The position numbers and the translations under genes are program-made. DNA of 64,000 nucleotides. Origin: Spinactinospora alkalitolerans (GTDB taxonomy: Bacteria; Actinomycetota; Actinomycetes; Streptosporangiales; Streptosporangiaceae). The notes under the pieces are model-generated. The model was not told where the DNA came from. It did no database searches and saw only the letters and a list, made by a program, of their open reading frames with translations. How positions within the stretch are numbered: the first letter of the stretch is position 1; each line of letters begins with the position of its first letter. Location: assembly GCF_013408795.1 (NCBI RefSeq), contig NZ_JACCCC010000001.1, positions 5,208,001 through 5,272,000 on the forward strand. The letters run 5' to 3'. Below are positions 9,679 through 17,901 of the stretch, piece after piece.

Positions 9679-11093
9679 GTGCGGGACCGCCCGGACGGGT
9701 GGACCTCCGCCGCGATCAGCCGGGTCATCGCGGCCCCGCTGCGTTGCCAGGTGAAGTTCGCGGCCCACTCGCGGCAGGCGCGCCGGATCTCGGCGGCGCG
9801 CACCGGGTCGCCGAGTTCGGTCAGCGCGCGGTCGACGACCTTGGACAGGTCATCGCCCTCACGGACCAGCCACCCGGTCTCGCCGTCGCGCACCGAGTCG
9901 CGCAGGCCGTCGACGTCGTAGGCGACGGTGGGCACGCCCAGCCCCGCGGCCTCGATCACGGTGAGGCCCCAGCCCTCGAACTCCGAGGCGGTGACGTGCA
10001 GGACGGAGCCCGCCAGGACGGCGTTCTTCTGCTGCTCCGGCAGGAATCCGTGCAGCCGGACCCGGCCGTGCAGGCCGTGCTCGGCGATCCGGTCGGCCAG
10101 CGTGCGGCTCTCGGGGCCGCGGCCCACGACGTGGACGCGCAGGCCCGGCCAGCTCTCGCTCAGGTCGGCCGCGACGTCCACCACGCGCGCGACCCGCTTC
10201 TGCACCACGAGCCGGCCGAGGCTGACGATCGCGGGCGAGCCCATCTCCTCCTCGCTCACGGCGTGGTCGGGCGCGACGGGCTGGGACGGCGGGGCGCCGT
10301 TGTGGATCACGGTGATGGGCGCGCGCCAGCGCAGCTTCTCGCGCATGGCCCGCCTGGAGGAGTCCGAGACCGTCACCGTCGTGCAGGAGCGGTAGACCCT
10401 GCCGGCCACGCTGCCCTCGATGAACCTGCCCAGCCACGCCAGCGGGCGGCTGAAGTAGGCGTTGAACTGCAGGTCGTGCACGTGGTGGACGACGCTGATC
10501 ACGCGGGTGCGGCGCGGCAGCACCAGGCGGGAGAAGAACGGGACGCCGTTCATGCAGTCCAGCGCGGCGTGGAATTCGCGCCGCCACAGCAGCAGCCAGA
10601 GCATGACCAGGGGATAGACCGTGAACCTGGTGCCCATGCGCCGGACGACGATGCCGTCGCGGGTCTCCACCCGCGCCTGGCCGGGCTCCCGCGCGGTGAC
10701 GAACGTGACGGAGGCGCCGCGTCCGGCCAGGTGCCGGCTGATCCGCCAGGCGTACTCCTCGGCGCCGCCGGCGGCGGCCTGCCAGGGATCACGCCAGTTG
10801 ATCATCGCGATGCGCACGCCGTCGAGGCGAGGCTCGGGTCCGTGCCGCTCGGCCAGGAGGGGCTCCGGGACCGCCGAGGGCCCGCGGTCCACGGGGGCGG
10901 CGGCGCGGGCGCGCTCGACCGGGCGGCGCCGGGGCCCGGGCCGCTCCCGCCGCGCGGGGGCGAGGGGTTCGGGCGTCAGCGTGACGGGCGGGCCGAAGGA
11001 GGGGTCGTAGAGCAGGGACGGGTCGCCGGGGACGGGGCCGAGGTCGGTGCCGGGGTCGGCATGCGCCCAGAGGGGTGTCTGCTGGAAAACCAC
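9675..11093 (-). CDS. GT4-family glycosyltransferase
   Basis: A 472-residue retaining GT-B transferase. A proline/arginine-rich, probably disordered extension fills the first ~95 residues. The N-terminal Rossmann domain starts at RIAMINWRDPWQAAAGGAEEY, with the glycine loop for the acceptor. The C-terminal donor domain shows SLGRLVVQKRV and the E-x7-E region ASEFEGWGLTVIEAAGLG. The start is GTG at 11093 with CAGGAG upstream. It is coupled to aftD downstream. A cytoplasmic step building a lipid-linked or wall glycan is the likely role; donor and acceptor cannot be deduced. Confidence 0.8.
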   Translation of the reverse strand: MVFQQTPLWAHADPGTDLGPVPGDPSLLYDPSFGPPVTLTPEPLAPARRERPGPRRRPVERARAAAPVDRGPSAVPEPLLAERHGPEPRLDGVRIAMINWRDPWQAAAGGAEEYAWRISRHLAGRGASVTFVTAREPGQARVETRDGIVVRRMGTRFTVYPLVMLWLLLWRREFHAALDCMNGVPFFSRLVLPRRTRVISVVHHVHDLQFNAYFSRPLAWLGRFIEGSVAGRVYRSCTTVTVSDSSRRAMREKLRWRAPITVIHNGAPPSQPVAPDHAVSEEEMGSPAIVSLGRLVVQKRVARVVDVAADLSESWPGLRVHVVGRGPESRTLADRIAEHGLHGRVRLHGFLPEQQKNAVLAGSVLHVTASEFEGWGLTVIEAAGLGVPTVAYDVDGLRDSVRDGETGWLVREGDDLSKVVDRALTELGDPVRAAEIRRACREWAANFTWQRSGAAMTRLIAAEVHPSGRSRT

Positions 11094-11232
11094 GTGCTCT
11101 CCTGATTTTCGCCTGCGCGCCCGACGAGCGTCTGATCACCAATGGTGACGTCCAAACCACTCGGGGTAAGGGTCGGTGGGGTCGCGGCGGGGAGGAAGCG
11201 CGGCGGGCGTGCGCCGGAGCCCGAGTGGGGTC

Positions 11233-11255
11233 GGGCGGCCCCGAGGGGGCCGCCC
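11233..11255 (-). terminator. Hairpin downstream of the small exported peptide gene
   Basis: A perfect 10-bp stem (GGGCGGCCCC / GGGGCCGCCC) with a 3-nt loop lies just past the stop at 11263. No T-run follows on either strand, as is common in actinobacterial terminators. It separates this gene from the glycosyltransferase transcript start. Confidence 0.5.
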
Positions 11256-11262
11256 GGGGTGT

Positions 11263-11403
11263 CTAACGGTCGCCGTAGTTGTAGAGCGACTCGTTCACCG
11301 GCTCCGCGGACGAGGAGGCTCCGGCGGCGAACGTGGTGCCGGCGAGGGTGAGCCCCCCGGCCAGTGCCGCGCCGATGGCGCAGGCCGCGATGATCTTGAT
11401 CAT
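11263..11403 (-). CDS. Small exported peptide, 46 residues
   Basis: MIKIIAACAIGAALAGGLTL is a signal-peptide-like N-terminus: a lysine, then a hydrophobic core, followed by AGTTFAAGA, a likely signal peptidase I site. The mature part would be only about 18 residues, ending in SLYNYGDR. The ATG has AAGGAG seven bases upstream and overlaps the TAA of the long upstream ORF (TAATG). I do not recognise the family. The mature peptide could be a small wall-associated or signalling peptide. Because codon use in the preceding 150 bp looks non-coding, this gene may instead have its own promoter there. Confidence 0.55.
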   Translation of the reverse strand: MIKIIAACAIGAALAGGLTLAGTTFAAGASSSAEPVNESLYNYGDR

Positions 11404-13862
11404 TACGTGCTCTCCTTCCGCGGCACCGCTCCGCTCCGGCGGGGCGGCCGCATGGAAACGAGACTAGAACCTGATGCAGTGATTGACCAGATGATTGCCC
11501 CAACTGTAGCCAACCAGCCGGTAACTTCCAACCCTGAAAGCCGGGCAATCCCCGCTTCTACATGGTGATCCGGAATCCTCAGCAGGAGCAGGCGGGGGCC
11601 GTCACGGACCACGTCGGCATCGGCCAACTCCAGCGAGAACCTGTTCTCATCGTGGGGATCGCCGATCGCCTCCCGCTGGATGAGCACGTAGCGGATGCCC
11701 AGCTCGCCCAGGGCGGCGGCGAGACCGGGGCCCTCGCCCGGCGGCCGGTCGGGGGCGAGGAGCGGCGCGACCTCGCGCGCCAGGGGGTCCTCGCCCTCGA
11801 TGACGCGGACCTGCCCGCCCGTCTCGACTCGTAGGTCATCGTTCCACACGACGCGGCGATCGAACAGCTTCACGGCGGGATCGAGCGCGACGACGGTGCG
11901 CCCGTCCCCGCTCCAGTCGAGCCCCCGGTAGGCGCTCCAGGGCAGGGACAGCACCGCGCCCGGCGCCGGATCGGCGGCCACGGCCTGCCGCACCCGCAGC
12001 CACTCCTGCGGGTAGGACAGCGGAACCAGCCTCCCCGCAGCACCCCAGGCCAGACCGGGCAGCAGCACCAGCGGGACGAAGAGCAGCAGGACCGCCGCGA
12101 CCGCACCGGCCCGTTCGCCACCGTGCCCACTGTCCTCGGCCACAGAGGGCTTGAACCCCGGCCGAAGAAGGGATCCGCGGCGACCGGGCGATCCTCTCGC
12201 GTGGCCGAAGGCCCCTGAAGGGATCGCACTGGTGCCGCGCAGCGCACGCCGCCACCTCGTGTGCCAGGGCGCGACCATGGTTTCGGTGCGCGGTGAAGAC
12301 GCGGGCCACCGCGCCCGCCGGCCTCGGCCACCGAGCGCTCGGAACATCGACCACAGGAGGCGTGGGCCTCGACCCAAGACCCCGACCGCACACCGCCACC
12401 CCGGCCACCGGGCCGAACCCGCGGTGCCGGTCCGTGCCGACGACGTCCCGCGCGCATGTCCCCCTGGGGTGTCGAGGCCCCACGCCTCCCCGCCACGGGA
12501 GTACGCACGCTTCCGCCCACGCCCGGCTCGGGGTAGGGGTGGTCTTGACGTCCTCCAATGGCGGGCGACTCCCGTCCACGGGTCTTCGGCCACGCGAGGG
12601 AATCGCCCACCCGCGCGCATGTTCCCCTGGGGTGCCAGGACCTTGGAACCCTCTGCGGCCGAATGCGTGCGCGTCCACCCGCGCGCGAATCGAGGTGGGC
12701 GTGCCAGTCCATCCTGGAACCGAGATTCATGATCCCCTGGAGTCGAGGGCAGCGCACATGCCTCGCCCTGCCCGCCCCCGGCCGGGCCGCGCAACCACAG
12801 CACCGCCGCGGCGAAGCCGATCGCCTGCAGCAGTGCCAGCGGGGCGACGTAGAGCTGGCCGTCGCGCAGCGGGCCGAAGCCCGGCCACGCCCCGATCAGC
12901 GCCGCCAGCAGGGCGCGCCCCGGCCCGACCGTCCCCAGCAGCGCGATCGCGAACCCGGCCGCCGCGGCCAGGGACAGCCCGCGCCCATAGGCCGGACGGG
13001 GCCCGCGCCGCAGCAGCCACACCCAGCCGGCGAGCGCGCCGAGCGAGAGCAGCAGTCGGCACGCCGCGGAAAACGGCTGGTCGTAGCCTGCGGGAACGGC
13101 TTGGGCGTTCCAGATCCCGCCGAGGCTCAGCAGCGACCCGACCGCGCCGAACGGGGTGTCGGCCCGCGCGGCGAACAGCTCCACCGCCGCGGGGTCGGTG
13201 CGCGCGCCGCTGCCCAGCGCCGGCACCAGCCACGGCAGGCTCACCGCGGCCAGGCCCGCGGCCACCGAGGAGAGCGCCGCGAGTGCGCGCCGCCACGGGC
13301 GCGCCGCAGCGGCCGCCCCGGCCACGACCGCCGACAGCACCACGGAGGAGAACCCGCCGACCGCCGCGGGGACGAGCGCGACGACCAGGCGCGGCAGGTC
13401 GCGGACGCGCTCCAGCCGGACGGCCGCGCACAGCACCCAGGGCAGCCCCGCGTAGCCGAGCAGCACCGCCCACTGCCCCAGCAGCAGCCGCTCCGCGAGG
13501 TAGGGGTTCCAGACGTAGAACAGCGCCGCGGCGAGCCCCGGCAGCGCGCCGCGCCCCGGCACCAGTCGGGCCGCCCCCGCAGCCGCCAGCGCGAAGACCG
13601 CCAGCAGCACCAGCGCCTGCACCAGGTCGGCCGGCAGCACCCGGCCCAACGCGGCCACCACCGCGTCACTGGGCACCGCGCGGGGGAACCCGCCGCCGGC
13701 GCCGAGCGTCACCGCCGACAGCGGCGCGTCGGGCGCGAACACCATGTCGTAGCGCAGCGCGATGCCCGGCCCGAGCACCGGGCCCAGCGCCAGCGCCCCC
13801 GCCGCCAGGCCCACGCCCCACGGGGCGAGCCGGTGCGCCCGCGAACGCTCACCCGCCGGCAC
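11403..13862 (-). CDS. Polytopic membrane protein carrying a large in-frame repeat insertion
   Basis: The first ~365 residues form a multi-pass membrane domain with motifs such as FYVWNPYLAERLLLGQWAV, reminiscent of GT-C/AftD-related envelope proteins. From about 12770 to 12118 the frame crosses ~215 codons of arginine/glycine-rich sequence made of dispersed genomic repeats. It then resumes with a membrane segment (AAVLLLFVPLVLLPGLAWG) and an extracytoplasmic domain (LSLPWSAYRGLDWSGDGR, GIRYVLIQREAIG). The last ~50 codons before the TAA at 11403 have atypical, AT-richer third positions and may be read-through past a lost stop. The GTG at 13862 has GGTGGAG upstream and overlaps the SGNH gene by 14 bp. 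It may be a functional split-domain protein or a decaying gene. Confidence 0.55.
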   Translation of the reverse strand: MPAGERSRAHRLAPWGVGLAAGALALGPVLGPGIALRYDMVFAPDAPLSAVTLGAGGGFPRAVPSDAVVAALGRVLPADLVQALVLLAVFALAAAGAARLVPGRGALPGLAAALFYVWNPYLAERLLLGQWAVLLGYAGLPWVLCAAVRLERVRDLPRLVVALVPAAVGGFSSVVLSAVVAGAAAAARPWRRALAALSSVAAGLAAVSLPWLVPALGSGARTDPAAVELFAARADTPFGAVGSLLSLGGIWNAQAVPAGYDQPFSAACRLLLSLGALAGWVWLLRRGPRPAYGRGLSLAAAAGFAIALLGTVGPGRALLAALIGAWPGFGPLRDGQLYVAPLALLQAIGFAAAVLWLRGPAGGGQGEACALPSTPGDHESRFQDGLARPPRFARGWTRTHSAAEGSKVLAPQGNMRAGGRFPRVAEDPWTGVARHWRTSRPPLPRAGRGRKRAYSRGGEAWGLDTPGGHARGTSSARTGTAGSARWPGWRCAVGVLGRGPRLLWSMFRALGGRGRRARWPASSPRTETMVAPWHTRWRRALRGTSAIPSGAFGHARGSPGRRGSLLRPGFKPSVAEDSGHGGERAGAVAAVLLLFVPLVLLPGLAWGAAGRLVPLSYPQEWLRVRQAVAADPAPGAVLSLPWSAYRGLDWSGDGRTVVALDPAVKLFDRRVVWNDDLRVETGGQVRVIEGEDPLAREVAPLLAPDRPPGEGPGLAAALGELGIRYVLIQREAIGDPHDENRFSLELADADVVRDGPRLLLLRIPDHHVEAGIARLSGLEVTGWLATVGAIIWSITASGSSLVSMRPPRRSGAVPRKEST
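12118..12770. repeat. Cluster of dispersed palindromic repeats inside a coding frame
   Basis: Within this stretch are one unit on the plus strand (12186-12229, GGGCGATCCTCTCGCG...) and one inverted unit (about 12557-12605), both with the GGCCGAAGGCC-type inner hairpin. There are also two copies of CGCGCGCATG(T)YCCCCTGGGGTG (12450 and 12612). The segment 12121-12230 aligns over about 100 bp with the intergenic copy at 18970-19050. No transposase is present. Confidence 0.65.
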
Positions 13863-15408
13863 GGAACTCCACCGGGTCGGAGATCCCGCCCTCGACGAAG
13901 TCGAGGTGGGAGGCCACCGCGAACTCGTAGGCCCCGGCCCGCACCGTGACGCTCCAGCGGCGCTCACCGTTCACGACGCCCACGGTCGTCCACCCCTCGC
14001 CCTCGCCGGGCCCCTCGCCGTCGGGCGGCTCGCACTCCGGCTCCCGGGGCCGCTCCCCGTCGGCGGACGGTTCGGCCGCGCACTCCAGCGGACGCCGCCA
14101 CACCGCGAAGTGGCCGGCCTCCGGCACCGCGGCCCACACCAGCACGGCGTCGTCCCCGTTCTCCCTGTCCACGCGCAGCCACTCCGGCGCCTCCGGCGGC
14201 GGCTCCTCGACGGTGATCTCGACCGCCTCGGAGCGCACACCGCCGTCGTCGCCCTTGTAGGGCCGCACCATGAACGCGTACGTGGCCCCGTTGTACAGCC
14301 CTCCGATGTCGGCGCTCAACCGCGGGTCGTCCTCCGGTCCGTCCCGCTGCACCTCGGCGGAGAGCGGAACGAGCTCGTCGGGTTCGGGCCGCACCCGCCG
14401 CTGCCACACCTGGTAGCGGGTGGCGCCCGGAACCGGGTCCCAGGTCAGCCGCGCGCCGCCGTCGACGTTCTCGGCCGCGGCGACCGGCGCCGTTCGCGGC
14501 CCCACCTCCACCTCCGGCAGCGGCCGGGAGTAGGGCTCGCCCAGGCGCAGCGGCTCCGCCAGCGCGTCGGCGAACGCCGCGGCGATCTTCAGCTCGCCGC
14601 GCGCGTTGGGGTGCGTGGTGTCCCAGTTGTCCTCGGCCGGGGCGTAGTCCTCGGCCGTGTGCGCCACCACCACGGGCGAGTCCGCGCCGGTGAGCTGCTC
14701 GGCCAGCAGCGGCAGGCCGGCGTTGAACTCGGCGACGAGGGTGTTGACCTCCTCGTCGCGACCGGTGCCCCACATGGGCGTCAGCTCCCCCAGGACGATC
14801 CGCAGGTCCTCGCCGGCCACCCTGGCGGTGACCACGGCCTCGCGCAGGTGCTCCAGGGCCTCCCCCGCCGTCGCCCCCTCCTCGACCAGGTCGTTGGCCC
14901 CGGCCATCAGCAGCAGGTAGTGCGGGTCGCCCTCGGCGACCTGCTCACCGATGACGTCGGCGACGTCGGCCGCCGTGGCGCCCCACGCGCCGGCGTGCGC
15001 CCGGTCGAAGTCGGGGACGGCGTAGTCGAGGCTGCCGTCGGCGCCGGTGCCGACGTCGAGCAGGTCCTCGTGGGGCCCGACGAAGTCGACGTCGACGCCG
15101 GACTCCTCGCTCAGGTGCCGCCACAGCCGGTACCGCCAGGTGAAGTCTCCGCTGCTGCCCTGCACGACGGAGTCGCCGGCGACCATGATCCTGGCCGTTC
15201 CCTCCGGCGGCGCCGGAACCCCGCCGGAGGGCCGCGGCGCCGACGGTTCGCCGTCGGTGCGGAAGCCGCCCGCGAACGCCTGGATGACCAGCAGCGTGAC
15301 GGCCATGGCCGCCAGCGCGACCCCGGTCAGGCCCAGCGCGGTCGGCCGGAAGCGCCGCCGGTCGTCGGGGGCGTCCGGCTCCGGATCGTCGGGTTTTCCG
15401 CCGGGCAC
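13849..15408 (-). CDS. Membrane-anchored SGNH/GDSL esterase with fibronectin-III-like repeats
   Basis: 519 residues. A short cytoplasmic segment and one membrane helix (GLTGVALAAMAVTLLVIQAF) anchor an extracytoplasmic SGNH hydrolase. Block I is MVAGDSVVQG with the nucleophilic serine, block III is GANDL, and block V is DTTHPN with the catalytic Asp and His. The C-terminal half holds two fibronectin-III-like modules (GGARLTWDPVPGATRYQVW; VLVWAAVPEAGHFAVWRR). Such enzymes remove acyl or acetyl groups from wall polymers. The start is GTG, 10 bases after the acyl-CoA dehydrogenase stop, so it appears to be in that transcript. It overlaps the following membrane protein gene. The substrate is not determinable. 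Confidence 0.8.
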   Translation of the reverse strand: MPGGKPDDPEPDAPDDRRRFRPTALGLTGVALAAMAVTLLVIQAFAGGFRTDGEPSAPRPSGGVPAPPEGTARIMVAGDSVVQGSSGDFTWRYRLWRHLSEESGVDVDFVGPHEDLLDVGTGADGSLDYAVPDFDRAHAGAWGATAADVADVIGEQVAEGDPHYLLLMAGANDLVEEGATAGEALEHLREAVVTARVAGEDLRIVLGELTPMWGTGRDEEVNTLVAEFNAGLPLLAEQLTGADSPVVVAHTAEDYAPAEDNWDTTHPNARGELKIAAAFADALAEPLRLGEPYSRPLPEVEVGPRTAPVAAAENVDGGARLTWDPVPGATRYQVWQRRVRPEPDELVPLSAEVQRDGPEDDPRLSADIGGLYNGATYAFMVRPYKGDDGGVRSEAVEITVEEPPPEAPEWLRVDRENGDDAVLVWAAVPEAGHFAVWRRPLECAAEPSADGERPREPECEPPDGEGPGEGEGWTTVGVVNGERRWSVTVRAGAYEFAVASHLDFVEGGISDPVEFRAGG

Positions 15409-15417
15409 GGCCGCGGA

Positions 15418-17712
15418 CTAGGCTTCGGGGTCGCGCGGCAGGCCGAGGAGCCGCTCGCCGATGATGTTGAGCTGGACCTCGGTGGTGCCGCCGTAGATCG
15501 TCATGGAGCGGCCGAACAGCATGAAGCGGGCCCAGACGCCGGTACCGGCCGAGGTGTCCTCGCACACCGCCGCGTCGCCCTGGTGCTCCCATATGTAGTC
15601 GGCCACCCGCTGGTTGAACTCCACCCCGAGCAGTTTGCGCACGCTGGACTCGGCCCCGGGCTCGGTGCCCGACAACTGCTTCAGCGTCACCCGCAGGCCG
15701 AGCAGCTCGATGGCCTGACCCTGCGCGACCAGGCGGCCGATCTCCACGCGGGTCGCCTGGTCGGCGACGCGGCCGGGGTCCTCGGCGCAGAAGTTCAGCA
15801 GCTCGGGCACTCCGGCGCCCAGCCCCGACCCTCCGGACAGCGCCACCCGCTCGTTGCTCAGCGTGTTGCGGGCGACCTTCCAGCCCTGGCCGGGCTCGCC
15901 GATGACGCAGTCGTCGGGCACGAAGACCTCGTCGAAGAACACCTCGTTGAACAGGGTGTCGCCGGTGAGCTCGCGCAGCGGCCGCACGTCGAGGCCGGGG
16001 GCGGACATGTCCACCACGAAGTAGGTGATGCCGTCATGTTTGTCCGTTCTCCTGGCCACGCTCGCCTTCTCGCTCCGCTCCGCCGCCGACGGGGCGGGCG
16101 CTTCGCGGGACGCCGTCGACGGCTCCGCTCGCTCGTCGGCTCGCCGTTCCGGGACCTCCGAATCGGTCCTGGCCAGGCAGATCCCCCATTGCGCCAGGTG
16201 CGCGGCCGAGGTCCAGATCTTCTGCCCGGTGAGCCGGTAGCCGCCCTCGACCCGTTCCGCGCGCATCGACAGGGAGGCCAGGTCCGAGCCCGCTCCCGGC
16301 TCGCTGAACAACTGGCACCACATGAGGTCGCCGCGCAGGGTGGGGCGCAGGAAGCGCTCCTGCTGCTCGGGCGTGCCGTACCCGGCCAGCGACGGCACCA
16401 CCCACGCCCCGATCGCCAGCATCGGCCCCTTGACCCTGGCCCGGCGCAGCTCCTGATGGATGAGCACCTGCTCCAGCGGCGAGGCGTCGCGGCCCCACGG
16501 GCGCGGCAGGTGCGGCATCACCCAACCGCCCTCGCCCATGGCCGCGGAGCGCTCGCCGCTATCGGTGATGGCGGCGAGTTCGGCGACCTCGGCGCGGACG
16601 CGCTCCCGCAGCCCGTGGTCGTCCCCCGGCCCGAGTTCGATCTCCACCGGGCGCCGACCGCCCTTCAGCGCGGAGTCGGCGACCTCGGCGGCCCGGGACG
16701 CTGCGGGGCCCGCGAGGACGCGCAGCGTGGAGGCGCGGCGCAGGTAGCGGTGGGCGTCGTGCTCCCAGGTGAACCCGATGCCGCCGTGCACCTGGATGCA
16801 GTCGCGGGCGCAGGACAGCGCGGTGTCCGGCGCCACCAGGCCGGCCACCGATGCGGCGAAGCCCGCGGAGGGACCGGCGTCGTCGGCCGCGCGGGCCGCG
16901 TCCCAGACCACGGCGCGGGCCTGTTCGAGCGCGATCGCCATGCGGGCGCACTTGTGCTTGACGCCCTGGAACCGCCCGATGGGCCGGCCGAACTGTTCGC
17001 GGACCTTGGCGTAGTCGGCGGCGGCCGCGACGCACCACGCGGCCACACCGGTCGCCTCGGCGCCGATCAGCACCGCGGCGACGCCGGAGACGAGATCGCG
17101 GGACAGGCCGGTCAGGACGGCGTCCTGGGGCAGGACGGCGGCGTCGGCCCGCACGCGGGCGACGGCGCGGGTGACGTCGAGGCTGGGCAGCGGGGTGGTT
17201 TCGAGGTGCGACGCCTCCAGCACCGCCCACGCCTCGTCGTCGCCGTCGGTGAACGGGACCACGAGCAGGTCGGCGGAGGCCGCCCCCAGCACCGGGCTCA
17301 GCGTTCCGCTGACGGTGCGGGCCCCGTCGGCTCCGGTCCGCGCGGTGAGCCCGCTGGCCAGGGCGAGGGCGGCGGTGCGGGAGCCGTCGGCCAGGTCCGG
17401 CAGCAGGGCGGCGCGGGCCTTGCCGTCGGCGCACCGCGCGATCACCGCGCTCGCCAGCACCGTCGGCAGGAAGGGGCCGGGGACCAGGCCGCGGCCGAGT
17501 TCCTCCAGGGTGACGGCCAGCTCCAGCAGCCCCGCTCCCTGCCCGCCGTACTCCTCGGGCAGGTGCAGTCCGAGGAGGCCCTGGTCGGCCAGGCCGGGCC
17601 AGAACGCGGGGCGCCCATCGGGCTCGTCGACCGGGGCGGGGGCGCTGCGCCGCACCCAGCCGCGCACCGCGGCGCCCAGCTCCTCGTGTTCGCTCGTGAG
17701 CCCGATGGCCAT
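15418..17712 (-). CDS. Two-domain acyl-CoA dehydrogenase, FadE34-like
   Basis: About 764 residues with two tandem acyl-CoA dehydrogenase modules. The first runs from GLTSEHEELGAAVRGWV to about residue 370 (FGRPIGRFQGVKHKCARM, VHGGIGFTWEHDAHRYLRR). The second holds MWCQLFSEPGAGSDLASL, TGQKIWTSAAH and ERLLGLPRD near the end. This fused form matches mycobacterial FadE34/ChsE3, which acts on steroid side-chain CoA esters. The ATG at 17712 follows GAGGGAG; 41 upstream in-frame codons are not supported. A KstR-like operator lies 40 bp upstream. The second domain carries an extra ~34 residues (16040-16150) before DGITYFVVDM. A role in sterol or fatty-acid side-chain oxidation is inferred. Confidence 0.8.
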   Translation of the reverse strand: MAIGLTSEHEELGAAVRGWVRRSAPAPVDEPDGRPAFWPGLADQGLLGLHLPEEYGGQGAGLLELAVTLEELGRGLVPGPFLPTVLASAVIARCADGKARAALLPDLADGSRTAALALASGLTARTGADGARTVSGTLSPVLGAASADLLVVPFTDGDDEAWAVLEASHLETTPLPSLDVTRAVARVRADAAVLPQDAVLTGLSRDLVSGVAAVLIGAEATGVAAWCVAAAADYAKVREQFGRPIGRFQGVKHKCARMAIALEQARAVVWDAARAADDAGPSAGFAASVAGLVAPDTALSCARDCIQVHGGIGFTWEHDAHRYLRRASTLRVLAGPAASRAAEVADSALKGGRRPVEIELGPGDDHGLRERVRAEVAELAAITDSGERSAAMGEGGWVMPHLPRPWGRDASPLEQVLIHQELRRARVKGPMLAIGAWVVPSLAGYGTPEQQERFLRPTLRGDLMWCQLFSEPGAGSDLASLSMRAERVEGGYRLTGQKIWTSAAHLAQWGICLARTDSEVPERRADERAEPSTASREAPAPSAAERSEKASVARRTDKHDGITYFVVDMSAPGLDVRPLRELTGDTLFNEVFFDEVFVPDDCVIGEPGQGWKVARNTLSNERVALSGGSGLGAGVPELLNFCAEDPGRVADQATRVEIGRLVAQGQAIELLGLRVTLKQLSGTEPGAESSVRKLLGVEFNQRVADYIWEHQGDAAVCEDTSAGTGVWARFMLFGRSMTIYGGTTEVQLNIIGERLLGLPRDPEA
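16040..16150. repeat. In-frame insertion in the acyl-CoA dehydrogenase gene
   Basis: The family normally reads CLARTD...HKGITYF with few residues between. Here about 34 codons rich in Ala, Arg, Glu and Ser intervene. The insert is bordered by an imperfect direct repeat, TGGCCAGGACCGAT and TGGCCAGGAGAACGGAC on the coding strand, giving LARTD and VARRTD. This suggests insertion with duplication of the target. Its sequence is not the 12-kb repeat family. Confidence 0.5.
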
Positions 17713-17750
17713 GGCCGCTCCCTCGTCCGCCGTGTGCGATAACCCAAGAC

Positions 17751-17764
17751 TAGAACGCGTTATA
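17751..17764. promoter_or_regulatory. KstR-like TetR operator
   Basis: TAGAACGCGTTATA is palindromic and fits the TNNAACNNGTTNNA pattern known for the sterol-catabolism repressor KstR. It lies between the divergent acyl-CoA dehydrogenase gene and the DMT-type gene, 39 bp upstream of the dehydrogenase ATG. A TTGACC box (minus strand) precedes it at promoter distance. Binding is inferred from the motif. Confidence 0.5.
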
Positions 17765-17842
17765 CATGGCCGGTCAACCAGCGGGTGAGCCGGAAAATAA
17801 TCTCTTTCTTTTTCGGATTCGGGAAAGTCAATCAATGACCTC

Positions 17843-17871
17843 TTGACAAGGAGGCTGCTGAATAACAGGTT
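17843..17871 (+). promoter_or_regulatory. Sigma-70-type promoter for the DMT-family gene
   Basis: TTGACA at 17843-17848, a 17-bp spacer, then CAGGTT (close to the actinobacterial TAGGTT-type -10). Transcription would begin near 17878, 24 bases before the ATG at 17902. Confidence 0.5.
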
Positions 17872-17901
17872 CTACGTTGGGGGTGTGCCCGAAGCGGCGG
17901 A

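Noticed and set aside
12118-12770. Insertion sequence inside the membrane-protein gene
   Set aside because: No transposase, no terminal inverted repeats of IS type and no clear target duplication; the content is repeat units also found between genes.
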